Positions 24,511 through 35,695 of a stretch of 64,000 nt of DNA are shown here, piece by piece. The stretch is from Utricularia gibba (taxonomy: Eukaryota > Streptophyta > Magnoliopsida > Lamiales > Lentibulariaceae). The notes below the pieces were generated by a model. That model worked only from the letters and a program-made list of their open reading frames with translations, had not been told where the DNA came from and searched no databases. Position 1 is the stretch's first letter, and the number at the start of each line of letters is the position of its first letter. The position numbers were made by a program, and so were the translations under genes. Location of the stretch: positions 2,170,001-2,234,000 of the forward strand of contig NEEC01000007.1 in NCBI GenBank assembly GCA_002189035.1, written 5' to 3'.

Positions 24511-25618
24511 CCGATTCCCAGTAGGTAATCCCACTCTGAAAGCTTTTTTATCTTCCTCAGCATTCCATTGCTTAGAATCCATTATTGTGAGATTACCCTG
24601 CTTTTATACATCTGAACATTCACTGGATTCTCAAGCGTGTTCTTTGTTACATGGGGCATGATCTTATTCTCCAAATAACCCACCCCACAATGCCATAAAC
24701 AACAGAAACTCGTTCTGATTGAAGAATCTACAGCAGAGCTGCCTTAGCTCAGGTGATTGATTTCTCCTTTTTTTGCAGTATACCCACAAGCAGAAGCTTC
24801 TCCGATGAGCATGGAAACCTCAGTGTGCACCCTCCATCGACACAGGAGTATACAGGGATGCAAACAGGGTCACCGTTAAGATGATAGTCGGTGTGGTAGT
24901 TTCCGGGACAGGAAATGGAGTGAGATCTGAACTCCACTGCGGCAAAGACACTCTGTTCTTCCAACTTGCTAAGTGTACGGATGTCTCTAAGTCTCATATT
25001 TCTTATATGCAAGTGCAACATTTTGGTTGATATTTAATTGTTTATATAGCAATTAAATTCGTGGGATATTAGTTTAATAATACACTATTGAAACCATGCT
25101 TTATATACCATTATTTGATCAATAGCATTTGTTGGGTGATTTATTCAAATAAAAAAAGGACATAATTTTGCATGCATAGATGATAGAACCCCTCTAGACC
25201 ATCTAATAATCTAATAGGTAGGTTGTGTTTGGCGGAATAGTATAATTAATAATGTATTTGAATTATTTTTATTTAGATAAATATATATTATATAATTAAA
25301 ATAAAAGTTTGTTTGATACATAATTTTTGTATATATATTTAAAATAATATAAATATTTTATAAATTAAATTTGTTTAGTAAAATTCACTTAAAATTTGAG
25401 TTTTGAAATAACAAGTTTGATTTTTTTACAATACATTTGTAAAATGTTTTGATATTATTAGACTAGTTTATCAAACATATATTGGTATCAAGACAAGAAT
25501 ATTTAAATAGTTAAATCGAACTACTAAACATTCTAGTAATTAATATTTAGAATTAATATTTGAGTGAGAAATTACAAAATAAAATAAAAATTGAGAACAT
25601 ATGTGGGACCTCCGTAAC
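24511..25618. other. Spacer downstream of XXT
   Basis: About 500 bases of mixed composition (probable 3' untranslated region) are followed by A/T-rich DNA up to the solo LTR. A 90-residue minus-strand frame at 25021-24749 has no recognisable features and I do not call it. Confidence 0.6.
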
Positions 25619-26801
25619 TGTCATAACCCCGGTAGAAATATGTTGCATTTCGATGGTGATACAGCATGTGAAGGAACTAAGGTGACGAACATAGAGTGGC
25701 TACGAGGAACCCCTCTGCCTGGCGGTCCGCGCGCAACGAATCGGTCTGATCCGAACACGACGTGTAACTCTTGTTGGAGGTGTACCGGACTATTGGGTGA
25801 TCCCCAAGGGTGCTCGTGGGAGAGACCTACTCGAGCTACGGGACTCTATGCGATCGAGCAAGCATGCGTGCCCAAGGGATGGTGAGTGACGCGCTGGATG
25901 CTGGGTGGAGAATGGTCGTGAGTCCAAGTGTTAGGTGAGACATGGCTGGTATGGATTGGCCCAATGGGGTGTTGAAGAAGGGCCCAAGAGCTTAAGAAGT
26001 GTAAGAGGGTCGACCTTTCATATACTAGGTCCGTAAGGTGAAGGGATGTAAGATGAAATGGCTCAGAAATCCAACACTCAGGAGGTAAGATATAAGGGCT
26101 TGGCATGGTGGCGGGTTGGGCATTCGAAATCAGAGAAGGAGCGTCACCATGCCGAGATATGGAAGGAGAAGGCCATGATTTGGCAGGAGGGGAAGGAGGC
26201 ATACGAAGGCAAGGGGAAGCATGAGTTGGAAAGTACGAATAAGGGTCGAAGGGCCGTAAGTTCATGAACCCTGAAGGGGCGGGGTCGGACTCTTCACCGA
26301 GGTATTTCCGACGGCAACCCAACGTGAGTTTGGGGGTAGATATCGCCGTGAGCTCCGAAGGGAGCGGGGTTGGGACGGATTACCGTGGCTGGTATCCCTC
26401 CCGACGGTAACATGATGTGTCATCATGGGATGCACGCCCTTGTGACCAATGGGTCTCTTATGATACATGTGTTTATGCTATTACGACGATATGTGTTGAT
26501 GACATGCTTATGATGATATGTGTCATGCTTATGCTGATATGTTAGGGATGGTAGTATGGTCTATCCTGTGCATATGTCGATCTCCTTACGAACTTATGTG
26601 TAATTAAAGGTTCTGATCGTGCGGAGACTGGTGGAGAGGCGGAAGAGCTGACGGAGTGAACCCGGAGGATAGAGGAGACTGGGGAATAGAAGCTGCTGTT
26701 TTGCTCATGTTTTACTTTATGTTCTGATGTTATTTGTGTATTATGTTGAACCTTATTTGTGGTATTTATGAATAAGATATTCCCAGTTCTTGGGTGTTAC
26801 A
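25619..26801 (+). mobile_element. Solo LTR of an LTR retrotransposon
   Basis: The block starts TGTCATAACCCC and ends GGGTGTTACA, so it has TG...CA ends with an imperfect inverted repeat. It is flanked on both sides by CGTAAC (25613-25618 and 26802-26807), a target-site duplication of 5-6 bp. The 1183-bp unit is much richer in G+C than the flanks and has no gag or pol coding sequence and no second LTR. This is the structure left by recombination between the two LTRs of a full element. The superfamily cannot be read from an LTR alone; the size and composition fit a Ty3-type element. Short frames inside (for example 25601-25885) are not genes. Confidence 0.75.
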
Positions 26802-28440
26802 CGTAACGGCCCTTGGTTGTGTTCGTTACTCTCGAGAGCTCTAGTCTGGTTCATCTTCTATGTTGAATCCCGCTCCGTTGTGCTGCTTCTGTTGCCCTGT
26901 TCCCGTGCAAATGCTTTATTCTATAGCAGTTTCTGGATTCAAATTGGTGGGCGTTGGAGAGGTTCAAGATTGGGTTCGTTATTTAGTATATGTTTCGTTA
27001 TCACATCAATGCTTCTTGATTTGTTTTTTTTCTGATTCGAGTGCTCTGCTTCAGGAGTAGTCTCGGGGATCTCGTGAAACCAGGCATTCCGTGAGGGTAA
27101 ATGGAAGCTGGTTACTCTTTCTTGTAACTCGGATTATGTGTTAATTCCGTCCAATTAATTTGAATGATTCCCATCCTCCGATGGGTAAAATCTTGCTGAA
27201 TCGCGTCGCATTTACTTTGGTTGAATCAAGTAGTTTTGTGATGGTGTGCTGATTGTTGCTTAATTTGATTTTTCGTTATTTGCTATGCATGCTGAACATG
27301 GGCTTAGAATCTTTTCTACTATCGTGTTCTTCAGCGAATGGATGTTTTACTGCTCACCCTGTAAAATGTTACTCCGAGGCTAAAAGCATCCAACCAGGTG
27401 TTCCACTCATTCTCTGCAATCGATGCATTGCACATCCTCGGTAACCATTGTCTAATGAAGTTTCCTCTCCATTTGTGTGGCTCATTTACCAGCACCATTT
27501 CTCTACCCGTTAAGCCACTCCGTTGTGCAAAGGCCTTCATATGCTCTAAATATGCTATCATGGTTAGCAACAAATTATAGTTTCATGGTTAGTTCAAGTT
27601 TTGCTATTATTTACTTTGCTTATGCTACATAAAAACATATTGACTATGAGTTTGTGAGTACCATTGCATTGACGGTGATGCATGGTGTATGCAACTGCTG
27701 TTTTCAGAGCATGGATGTTTTATGCTTTAAGTTTAGCAAGTTATGTAGTGTTCATAGAATCTGTTCTAATGATATCACATTCATGCTGTTAGGCTGGTGC
27801 GAACTATGAAATGGCTCAACTCGTTGTTCCTTCCTGCCACAACCTCGTTCTTGTAAAATGAAACTCTTTTGGAACTGGAATGTTAAGTGTCAGCAATCGA
27901 AAACAGCGGCTTACCAGCTGTTTGCCTGTAGGGATTTAGTGTACACTACTACACATGATCAACCTGAATGAGAACTGGGCATGGCTCTGGAGATCCAAAT
28001 AGCGATCCACACCATACCAGTGGCTCCTTGGCTTTATGTTTCCATCCCACGCATATGGTGCGAGCATGAAGCCAACCCCTCTTTCTTATTCAGCTGTATG
28101 TTGAAACTCTCGACTCTCGAGGACTTGTGAAACCTCTTCCTCTTAAATCCCATGCTTGTATTGCATTGTATCAGGAAGAATTTGTCTCCCTGTGTTAATT
28201 TGTTTGAAGTCTCACATTACATCAAAAAAATGTACAATTGGAGCTTATTTAGAGTTTAAGGGAAGCCTACTTTGCTTGGTTCAATTATTATTATTATTTT
28301 CAAAAAACAGTATCATTTACAGATTATATAATTTTATATTAATGATGACAACTTTTTTTACTCGAACCAAAACAAATCATGTGAGACAATTAAAATTCCC
28401 TTTTAAGTTTAATTGGCATAACACGCGTCATCTATCCAAA
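26802..28440. other. Stretch with no recognisable gene
   Basis: The composition is mixed, not purely A/T-rich, and the sequence resembles spliced leader or non-coding transcript DNA, but I find no conserved protein on either strand. A minus-strand frame of 80 residues (27573-27331) is not recognised. A decayed gene or a non-coding RNA gene is possible. Confidence 0.4.
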
Positions 28441-28454
28441 ACCCGAGTGGGGCC

Positions 28455-28553
28455 TACGTGATCTAGGAACCTCCAGTATCATCGCACCATTTGATTTCCG
28501 TGCCAGCGAGGACGATAACCGATAAGGTGATAAGAGGATCGGGATCCGATTGG
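28455..28553 (+). promoter_or_regulatory. Light-type promoter motifs of Lhca4
   Basis: TACGTG (G-box-like) lies at 28455-28460, two GATAAG I-boxes at 28521-28526 and 28529-28534, and an inverted CCAAT box (ATTGG) at about 28549-28553. A GATA/I-box cluster near CCAAT is typical of photosynthesis gene promoters. Confidence 0.55.
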
Positions 28554-28720
28554 CCACCCCAAATTGCACTCAACCCGTTGGATCTGAAAAATCCTACAAA
28601 TCCAACGGCGATGGCTCGCCCCTCCATCATCACCACAAATTCCCATCAGAGCGTTGAGTAGTTACAAATACCAACAGCGGAGGTTCACAGGCCATCTGCA
28701 CCCAGATTTCCCGGCGAGAA

Positions 28721-29659
28721 ATGGCAACCGTCACCACTCAAGCTTCCGCCGCGGTGTTCCGCCCCTCGGCAACCCGGTCCCGTTTCTTGCGAGGATCAGC
28801 CGGAAAACTGAACGCCCAAGTTTCGGTTGGTCAGGCTTTGCCGATCAACAGAGGCTTCAGAGTCGAAGCCAAGAAGGGAGAGTGGCTCCCTGGAGCCGTT
28901 TCTCCGGCGTATCTCAACGGCACGTAAGCCACATTCCCTTCTTCTGAGATTGACAATTTAATCCAACTGTTTTGAAAGAATGGGATGTTGGCTGTCTCTT
29001 ATGTGGTGTTTTTTTGACTGATTAGTTTGGCGGGAGACAACGGGTTCGATCCTCTGGGACTAGCCGAGGACCCCGAGAACCTGAAATGGTTCGTGCAGGC
29101 GGAGCTGGTGAATGGGAGATGGGCGATGCTCGGGGTTGCAGGAATGCTGCTGCCGGAAGTCCTGACCTCCGCCGGACTGATAAACGTTCCGAAATGGTAC
29201 GACGCCGGGAAAGCGGAATACTTCGCATCCTCGTCTACCCTTTTCGTGATCGAGTTCATTCTTTTCCACTACGTGGAGATCAGAAGATGGCAAGATATCA
29301 AGAAACCCGGAAGTGTTAATCAAGATCCCATTTTCAAGAGCTACTCATTGCCACCCAACGAAGTCGGATACCCTGGCGGCATCTTCAATCCCCTCAACTT
29401 CGCCCCAACCCTAGAAGCCAAGGAAAAGGAGATCGCCAATGGTAAACCATACAAAGAGAAACTTTTCATGCACAACACTGTCGACAAAAAGAAATGAGAT
29501 TTCACCTTCTGTTTTTCTGGTACAGGGAGACTGGCAATGCTGGCATTTTTGGGATTCCTGGTGCAGCACAACGTGACCGGGAAGGGGCCATTTGACAACC
29601 TGCTTCAGCACATAGGTGATCCGTGGCATAACACAATTATTCAGACCTTGAAGGGCTGA
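28721..29659 (+). CDS. LHCA4: Photosystem I light-harvesting protein Lhca4
   Basis: Three exons, 28721-28923, 29026-29441 and 29526-29659, encode 250 residues. The first 50 or so are a Ser/Arg/Thr-rich chloroplast transit peptide starting [15 protein letters not shown]. The mature part begins near [17 protein letters not shown] and shows the chlorophyll-binding helices: helix 1 [19 protein letters not shown], helix 2 [18 protein letters not shown] and helix 3 [18 protein letters not shown]. The sequence [20 protein letters not shown] and the C-terminus [13 protein letters not shown] mark it as Lhca4 rather than other antenna proteins. Family knowledge: Lhca4 pairs with Lhca1 on the photosystem I edge and carries the red-most chlorophylls. 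Confidence 0.97.
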
Positions 29660-31921
29660 TTCGCAAAGCCAACGCTTTCATGTAAAGGGAATGAATCCTA
29701 CATTGTAATTTCTTGATGCTCTTCTGGGCCTGTCTCCTTCATGACCTAATACAATCTTATAGAGACACAATCAAAACCGATAATCACAAAACGCAGACCG
29801 CCAAATGATATTTAATCCACACGGTCTGAAACTACAATCTCGCCTTCTAACACGAACATATAAATCAACTGGGCAACAAAAGATTCACAAAAGGAAGGGT
29901 GCATTCTTCGTTTTCGTTGCTCCCAGGCAACACATACCTGAAGAAATGCCAATTAAGCTTGACCTTAGCCTCCGTCAGTAGCATGATTTGAATGAAGAAG
30001 CCCCCATTCAGACACAAGGCGATGAACACAGAAACCAGTCAACATCGATGCAAGAAAATAAGACCTGAATCGAAACCAACCTCGTAGAACGATGTGCAAT
30101 TTTTCCAGCCAATTTCAATGTCCAGCAAAAACTAGGTTTCCGAACCCTGCTAGATGTGGGCACGGTCCGGCCCACCACGTGAAACCCACGGCCCAATTAC
30201 AGCCTATAACATCAGGCCCCGGAGCCTAGTAAACTAAAGTAGATTTAAAAGGAAATGGATTTAGGAATATCACGTGGCCCATGTTGGGCTTGCCCAAGAC
30301 CGGTCCGTGCCCACCCTCTAAATCTTGCCCATTAGAATTCCAAAGCCTTTTCATCATGGGCCTAATACAAACAAAATTGCTGTTCCTTTCGAATGTCATA
30401 TGGGGTCTGGCCCAGTTAAATTAAGGCCCAAACCCTCAAGCCCAACTACTTTCTACCAGTTTGCATTATTTCATTTTATAATACTTTTTTCAATACCAAA
30501 ACTATATATATAGCAGATTAAATATCGCACTGCAAGTATTAAGATTCAATTCATCTGGTTGATTCAATTTTATCCATAAAAATTATAATAATAAAGAAAA
30601 TAAGTTGCTTTCATTGTGATCACCAGGCAGATATTTGTCACGATAAGTGGCCACGGTTGGGAGATATATGTGAACATGAAGCGATCCCAAATTATCGGGA
30701 CGGGGGATGCCAGCCATTCGTCTAACAACTTGCATTCAAAAATTGAATTCGAATTTATTGAATTTCGTAATTGTGACAAAAAAAAATCTAGCTCTTTTAT
30801 CTTCAAAATAAATAAAAGAAAAATTGTGTTAAAATCCGGGTTCCTATTATTTTTTTTAATCTTTTAACTATATAATATTATGAGTTTAGTTTACAAAATA
30901 TATTGGTGTCTCGTATATATATATATATTCATTTATAACTCATAAATAATAATTTTTTAGTAGTTTCATCATATTATCGTTCTCGCACAAGACTATAGCT
31001 AATTATAAATCTGATTTACTTTTATATAGACATGAAATAATTATGTTGAGGAAAAAGTTGGTGATGATGAAGATTTGTCCACTTCGTTTCGGGGATTAGT
31101 ACTACTTTTATGGCTCTAGTCCTTTTCAAAGGCATGTGGCTTAGATTTGTTCCTGGAGAAAATATCTGCTCTTGCATCGCACACGGGATGTCCGCAATTC
31201 GTCTGCTTGAAAAAGAGGTTGGGAGCATTCCCCCCACACAGCCACTGCTTAATCCTCCACAGAAATGGACAAATTTAATATGATTTTTTGGGCAAGACGT
31301 CAGCAGATATGATGAAATCATTTAATATTCGGGTACATGTATCATAAGCTCCAAATTACAGCAAGATATGTTCCTGTCCAAAAGGGGCATCTTTTGAGCA
31401 AGTCTGCTTTCATATTTGACGGTTCAGGATGTCTGAAAGGTCTTTTTCGCTTTATGGATGAAGCGAAAAAACCTCTCTTTTGTGTCATCTTCTACAAAAT
31501 CTCTTCCCACTGCGTAAAAGTCCCAAAAGATCCGTTCTTTGGTTGATATTTGGAGGCTAGTTCATACTCATGTAACCTTTTGTGGGATGATCAAACTTGA
31601 CGAGGTGTGCATTGAGGAGGAGTAAAGGATCACAGCAGTTTCCTTTTATTATGTAGCAAAAAGAGGAAATCTGATCATTCAACCAAAATTATAGAGAACA
31701 ACACATGGATACGCCTCAAGCCTATTTTCAACAGCCGGGTTACCCCTACACTTTGTAAGCAGCTCTTGCACAAGAATATGTACAAAAATGGATGAGGGCG
31801 ATCTCCAGAACTGTATCCCTCTAGACTAGTTCCAAAAGGGGTAAGCAATTAATCATAATTCACCACGCTGAGATTCCAAGATCATATAAGGGAAATGCAA
31901 CCTGAACCAGTGTAGCTTCGG
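29660..31921. other. Spacer between Lhca4 and CDF
   Basis: The Lhca4 3' region is followed by a stretch at 30160-30440 with many GGCCCA/TGGGCC motifs and two CACGTG boxes (see the separate entry), then A/T-rich DNA to about 31050, then mixed sequence that includes the CDF 3' untranslated region. No protein-coding gene is recognisable. Confidence 0.55.
30165..30435. promoter_or_regulatory. Cluster of site-II (GGCCCA) motifs and G-boxes
   Basis: At least six GGCCCA/TGGGCC motifs and two CACGTG boxes (30176-30181 and 30271-30276) fall within about 270 bases. Such clusters mark promoters of growth and translation genes in plants. No coding region starts nearby, so the target is unknown. Confidence 0.35.
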
Positions 31922-33707
31922 TTATGCGGTTTCTTGGAAGGTCATAGAGCGGGATAAGGCGGCCGGATTTGCTTGCAGAGCTTGTGAGGTAGAGTGGGGA
32001 GCATTTTCCTTTTGATCCTTCGGTTGAAGAGCTTTGAACAGGCCCTCTCTACTAAGGGAATCATACTTGATCCCCAGGGTTTTCCATATTGAGCTCTTGG
32101 CTGCTTCCTCTGGATCACCAACCCTCAGTGTCTTCGGAACAACAATTGAGCCTTCTGATTTTTCTGGTTCAGTAGGATCCTCGGATTCTGGTTTCTTTGA
32201 CTTGAGCAACTCCCCATTTCTCGAATGTTTACCCAGGGGTGAGGCTGGGGCAAAGCTGGTTGCATTGTGATCAGGGGATGGAGACATGACCGGTAACCAT
32301 GGAACAACCCAAGGATTAGGCACTGCACAATTCCAATACGGAGGTGGAAAGAATGGCATTGGATAAATTGCAGGGATGGGAACAGCAGGGTTCATAGGAT
32401 ACGTCCATGCAACACTGGGAATGCAAGGAACGGGTGAAGAGAAGCCATTAAGGTTCTGAGGAATGGGAACTTGTGCTGCACCTTTGCTGGAGGCATCACC
32501 ACCATTAGAATCTTTATTCATGCAAGGAACAGGGGAAACTATTTTTCCACCATTGTAGACACCATTTCCAGGACCGTTTTGTGCTCTTTTGTCAGCAAGT
32601 TTCAACCCTGAGGCTATGGACTCACACAATGATGAATCTGGGCTGAAAGAAAGAACAGTCGAGCCCGCCTTCATAGCTGGAAGATGAGGGTTGCTAGAAT
32701 CATCCATTCTTGCTCCACCGAGGGCCTCAGAAATCGCTATATGGTGACAATGTGAGGATGAATTCTTAGTCTTACGACGACCTGCTCCAACTGGAAGATT
32801 TCTCATCATACCTCCAGCTGTCCAGTACCTTTGACAGCTCTTGCAGAAGTGTCGAGGTTGGTTAATGTTGTAGTTGTTGTAGTAACAGAACTTAGTATCC
32901 ATGCTATTGCAACGAGGGCAAGGTAGAATCTTGTCTGGCTTCTTCAGTGGCTTCTGCTGCATGTTCTTCCCATCATTGCCATTAGTTAGATCGACCGCAG
33001 ACACTGCCTCTCCTTCTTCATTAGGGTTTTCATCTGAAGATCTTACTGTTCCAGGATTTTGCGGCTCATCTGCTGAAGTTACAGAAAATTCGTTCCTTTC
33101 TAGTTCATCTCTCTCAGAGGTCTCAGCCACTCGTTCCTCCTGGGTTCCATAAAAGACTCATAAATTTAGCGTCTACAAAAGTCAATCAAGATCTTATTTA
33201 TTCAAGTAAGACAAGCAATCCAAACCACCCCTTCACAGATTCCAAACTCAGCAGAACCTCAAGTAAAGGCAATAACCTTCAGAAACCCCGTGAAAAATCA
33301 AGTAATAAAAGTTTGGGGGAAAGTCGTATCACGATCTAACGAACCTAGAAAAAGTGAATACTTGATGAGGAAAATACAAAGGCGGCTAGAATAAACTATA
33401 CACCCCGGAGTTTTATCGAATTCAGGGCTCGGAGAAAACGCGTATCCCCTCATAACAACAGAAATATCAGCTGAATACAAACAGAACAAGAAAAGTGATT
33501 TTAATCCAGTTACTGGATATACAGTAAGATTTGAGACTCAAATTTAAGTAAAATCACCTCTTCTGCCTGCAGAATCTTGCCCCCATCATCGTCCCCTCCA
33601 CTTTCACCCGAAGAGGAATCGCAGCCGTAGCCGCCGCTTCCTTCAGACGCCTCCGCCACGTCTGGGAACATAATTTTGCTCCCAAAAAGCTTAATCTTGG
33701 GCTCCAT
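31922..33707 (-). CDS. CDF: Cycling Dof factor (CDF) transcription factor
   Basis: Two exons, 33707-33558 and 33139-31922, give 455 residues. The N-terminus has the CDF motif IKLFG. The Dof zinc finger (about residues 124-176) has all four cysteines: [18 protein letters not shown] and FCKSCQRYW. The C-terminal half carries the conserved CDF motifs: a Pro/Trp-rich block ([13 protein letters not shown]), [19 protein letters not shown], and KTLGIKYDS, part of the region known to bind FKF1 and GIGANTEA. Family knowledge: CDFs are clock-controlled repressors of CONSTANS and of flowering, degraded in the afternoon. The intron after the acidic first exon is at the usual place for the family. Confidence 0.95.
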
Positions 33708-34668
33708 ACACAGAGACTTGCTTCACAGTACGAAGATCACAAGAAAAAAGAATCAAAATCGAGAGGAAAAGATGTGGAAAAAAGAGGATTCGATGGCACT
33801 TGGCACCGGTGAGTGAGGTGCTTTTGATCTCTTTGATATCAAACCGAAACGGCGTCGTTGGGTCTTTGCGCCACGTCAGCATAGGGTTATTCTCTACCAC
33901 AAATTTTTAATTTCGAGATCCGGCGTCGTTTCATTGCCAAGTCTGAGGCGGCACTTTACCGAATATCCGTGCTTTTTATGTTCCGAGTGGTGGGTCGACG
34001 TGGAGCGTTTTCATTGGGCAATCAATTCAAGTCTATCCAGTACTCTGCCCTCTCATTGGTCCAATTTTAAAGTTTAATTATAATATAATTGTATGTGTAT
34101 ATACTCAATTGAATATAATGCTTGATTGCAAAATAGAAATATGAGTATGTGAATGATAAATATATAATTAATTCTTCACCTCATATCAACTAAATGCTCA
34201 AAAAATGAATATATGATTACTATCGTCATTCAAACCTAACACATATATGCTATTTAATAAAACAATAGTGTATATGTAAATTTAAGTATAAATCTTATAT
34301 ATTATATTATAAAACACTCATTTAATGTTATATTTGGTAAGGTTGGTTATAGAATATTCTAACATACCATTTTACATTTAAATCCCTTTAAATTGGACAT
34401 TAAATCATATTACATCAATTTACACTATAAAACCGCTTATAAAAATCTTTGATTCAAAATTTTTTAATGATTTAAAATGCTACTCTTACAAATTCAATAT
34501 TTAATTTAAAAGACAATTGAGTTATAAAACATTTAATAATTATTTTAATAATATTATTTAAAAACTCTTTAATAATCAAACAATTTTTAATTTGTTATTT
34601 ACTTTAAAGATATATTTCAAAACATATTATAAAACTTTAAAAAGGTCTCCCTTTTAAAATGAATCACT
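33708..34668. other. CDF promoter and AT-rich spacer
   Basis: About 33708-34070 is mixed-composition DNA that should hold the CDF leader and promoter. The following 600 bases are A/T-rich and show nothing recognisable. Confidence 0.6.
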
Positions 34669-35695
34669 TCAGAACAAGTCGGCTGTTTCAGACATCGTCA
34701 TGTCGATGAGATCTCCAAATTGCCCCTGGCTAGCCCCGTTTTCAATCAGCCATTTGTCGAAGACGGTGAGGGGCATTTGCGTCTGATCACGATCGTGACG
34801 GGGCCCCGCGTTTCCAGCCCCACGCTTCACACCGTCACCCTCAGAAGACGACTTCGTTTCGTCTGGACTCGACGTGCTGCGGTTCGCGCCGTCGGTGGAG
34901 CATCTCTGTGCCGCAGGATCCGGTTTCTTCATCCAATTGACGAGGAGGCGGGCGATGTTATCGGCGTTCGACGCGTACGAGGAAGGCGTCGGAGGAGGAT
35001 TCGTCATTTGAGGAAGCGAGGATGAATTTTCTTCCCCAGACTTTACAAGCCCGAGGGCTTGAAGCAGGTCGCGCTTCGCCGTCTGAATGTCGGTTTGGAG
35101 TCTCCTCTCCCACAGGCCCTTCGATCCGGAGGATGACGACTCGAAGGAACGCCCGTCAGCCAATTGATTCCGACAACCCTTCGCCACCTTCTTCTTCAAG
35201 TGGGTGTTCCAGTAGTTCTTGATATCGTTATCAGTTCTCTGGGGAAGATACGTCGCTATTGCTGCCCATCTGCAGTAATGTTTGCCATTCGTGACAGCAG
35301 CAGAACAGTTAATAACGAATCAGTTTCCGTCATCTTACCTGTTACCAAGAAGTGCTTGAAGATGGATGATCGTTTTCTCTTCTTGCTTAGAAAAATTCCC
35401 CCGCCGTATCCCCGGGCGGAGATAGTTCGTCCACCGGAGCCGGCAACTTTTGCTGCACCGGAGCAACCCTAAAGAAACAACTTTTCCTCAGCCAACACAG
35501 ATCTATAAAAAGTCCAGGCCCTCTCGATCAAATACACTGATTACCAACAACTAGCTCACCTGCGTTGCTGGGAACAGTCCTCCAGTTCCCAGCACCATGT
35601 TGCTGCACATAAGAAACAAGAAGTATATCTTCTTCAGGAGTCCATGGCCCCTTCTTCACCCCCATCTTCTCAAAGCAAGGTGGCCTCCCCCTCAT
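34669..35695 (-). CDS. R2R3-MYB transcription factor, subgroup 1 (MYB30/31/60/96 type)
   Basis: Three exons, 35695-35560, 35468-35339 and 35269-34669, encode 288 residues. The start [18 protein letters not shown] is the usual R2R3 start. R2 and R3 repeats carry the spaced tryptophans (W in [26 protein letters not shown]; then [23 protein letters not shown]). The intron positions inside R2 and R3 are those of most plant MYBs. After the repeats, [20 protein letters not shown] is the subgroup-1 motif, and the C-terminus has [11 protein letters not shown]. Family knowledge: this subgroup controls cuticle wax synthesis, stomatal function and stress responses. The exact member is not resolved. Confidence 0.93.

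Noticed and set aside
24749-25021. 90-residue minus-strand frame with several Cys
   Set aside because: No signal peptide or known cysteine pattern; it lies in the XXT 3' region.
25601-25885. 94-residue open frame with several Cys residues
   Set aside because: It lies almost entirely inside the solo LTR, has no domain, and is explained by the higher G+C content of the LTR.
27331-27573. 80-residue minus-strand frame downstream of the solo LTR
   Set aside because: No recognisable motif, no introns or neighbours that extend it, and a matching-size frame lies on the other strand.
34720-35222. Plus-strand open frames opposite the MYB last exon
   Set aside because: Shadows of the real minus-strand MYB coding sequence, caused by its codon composition.
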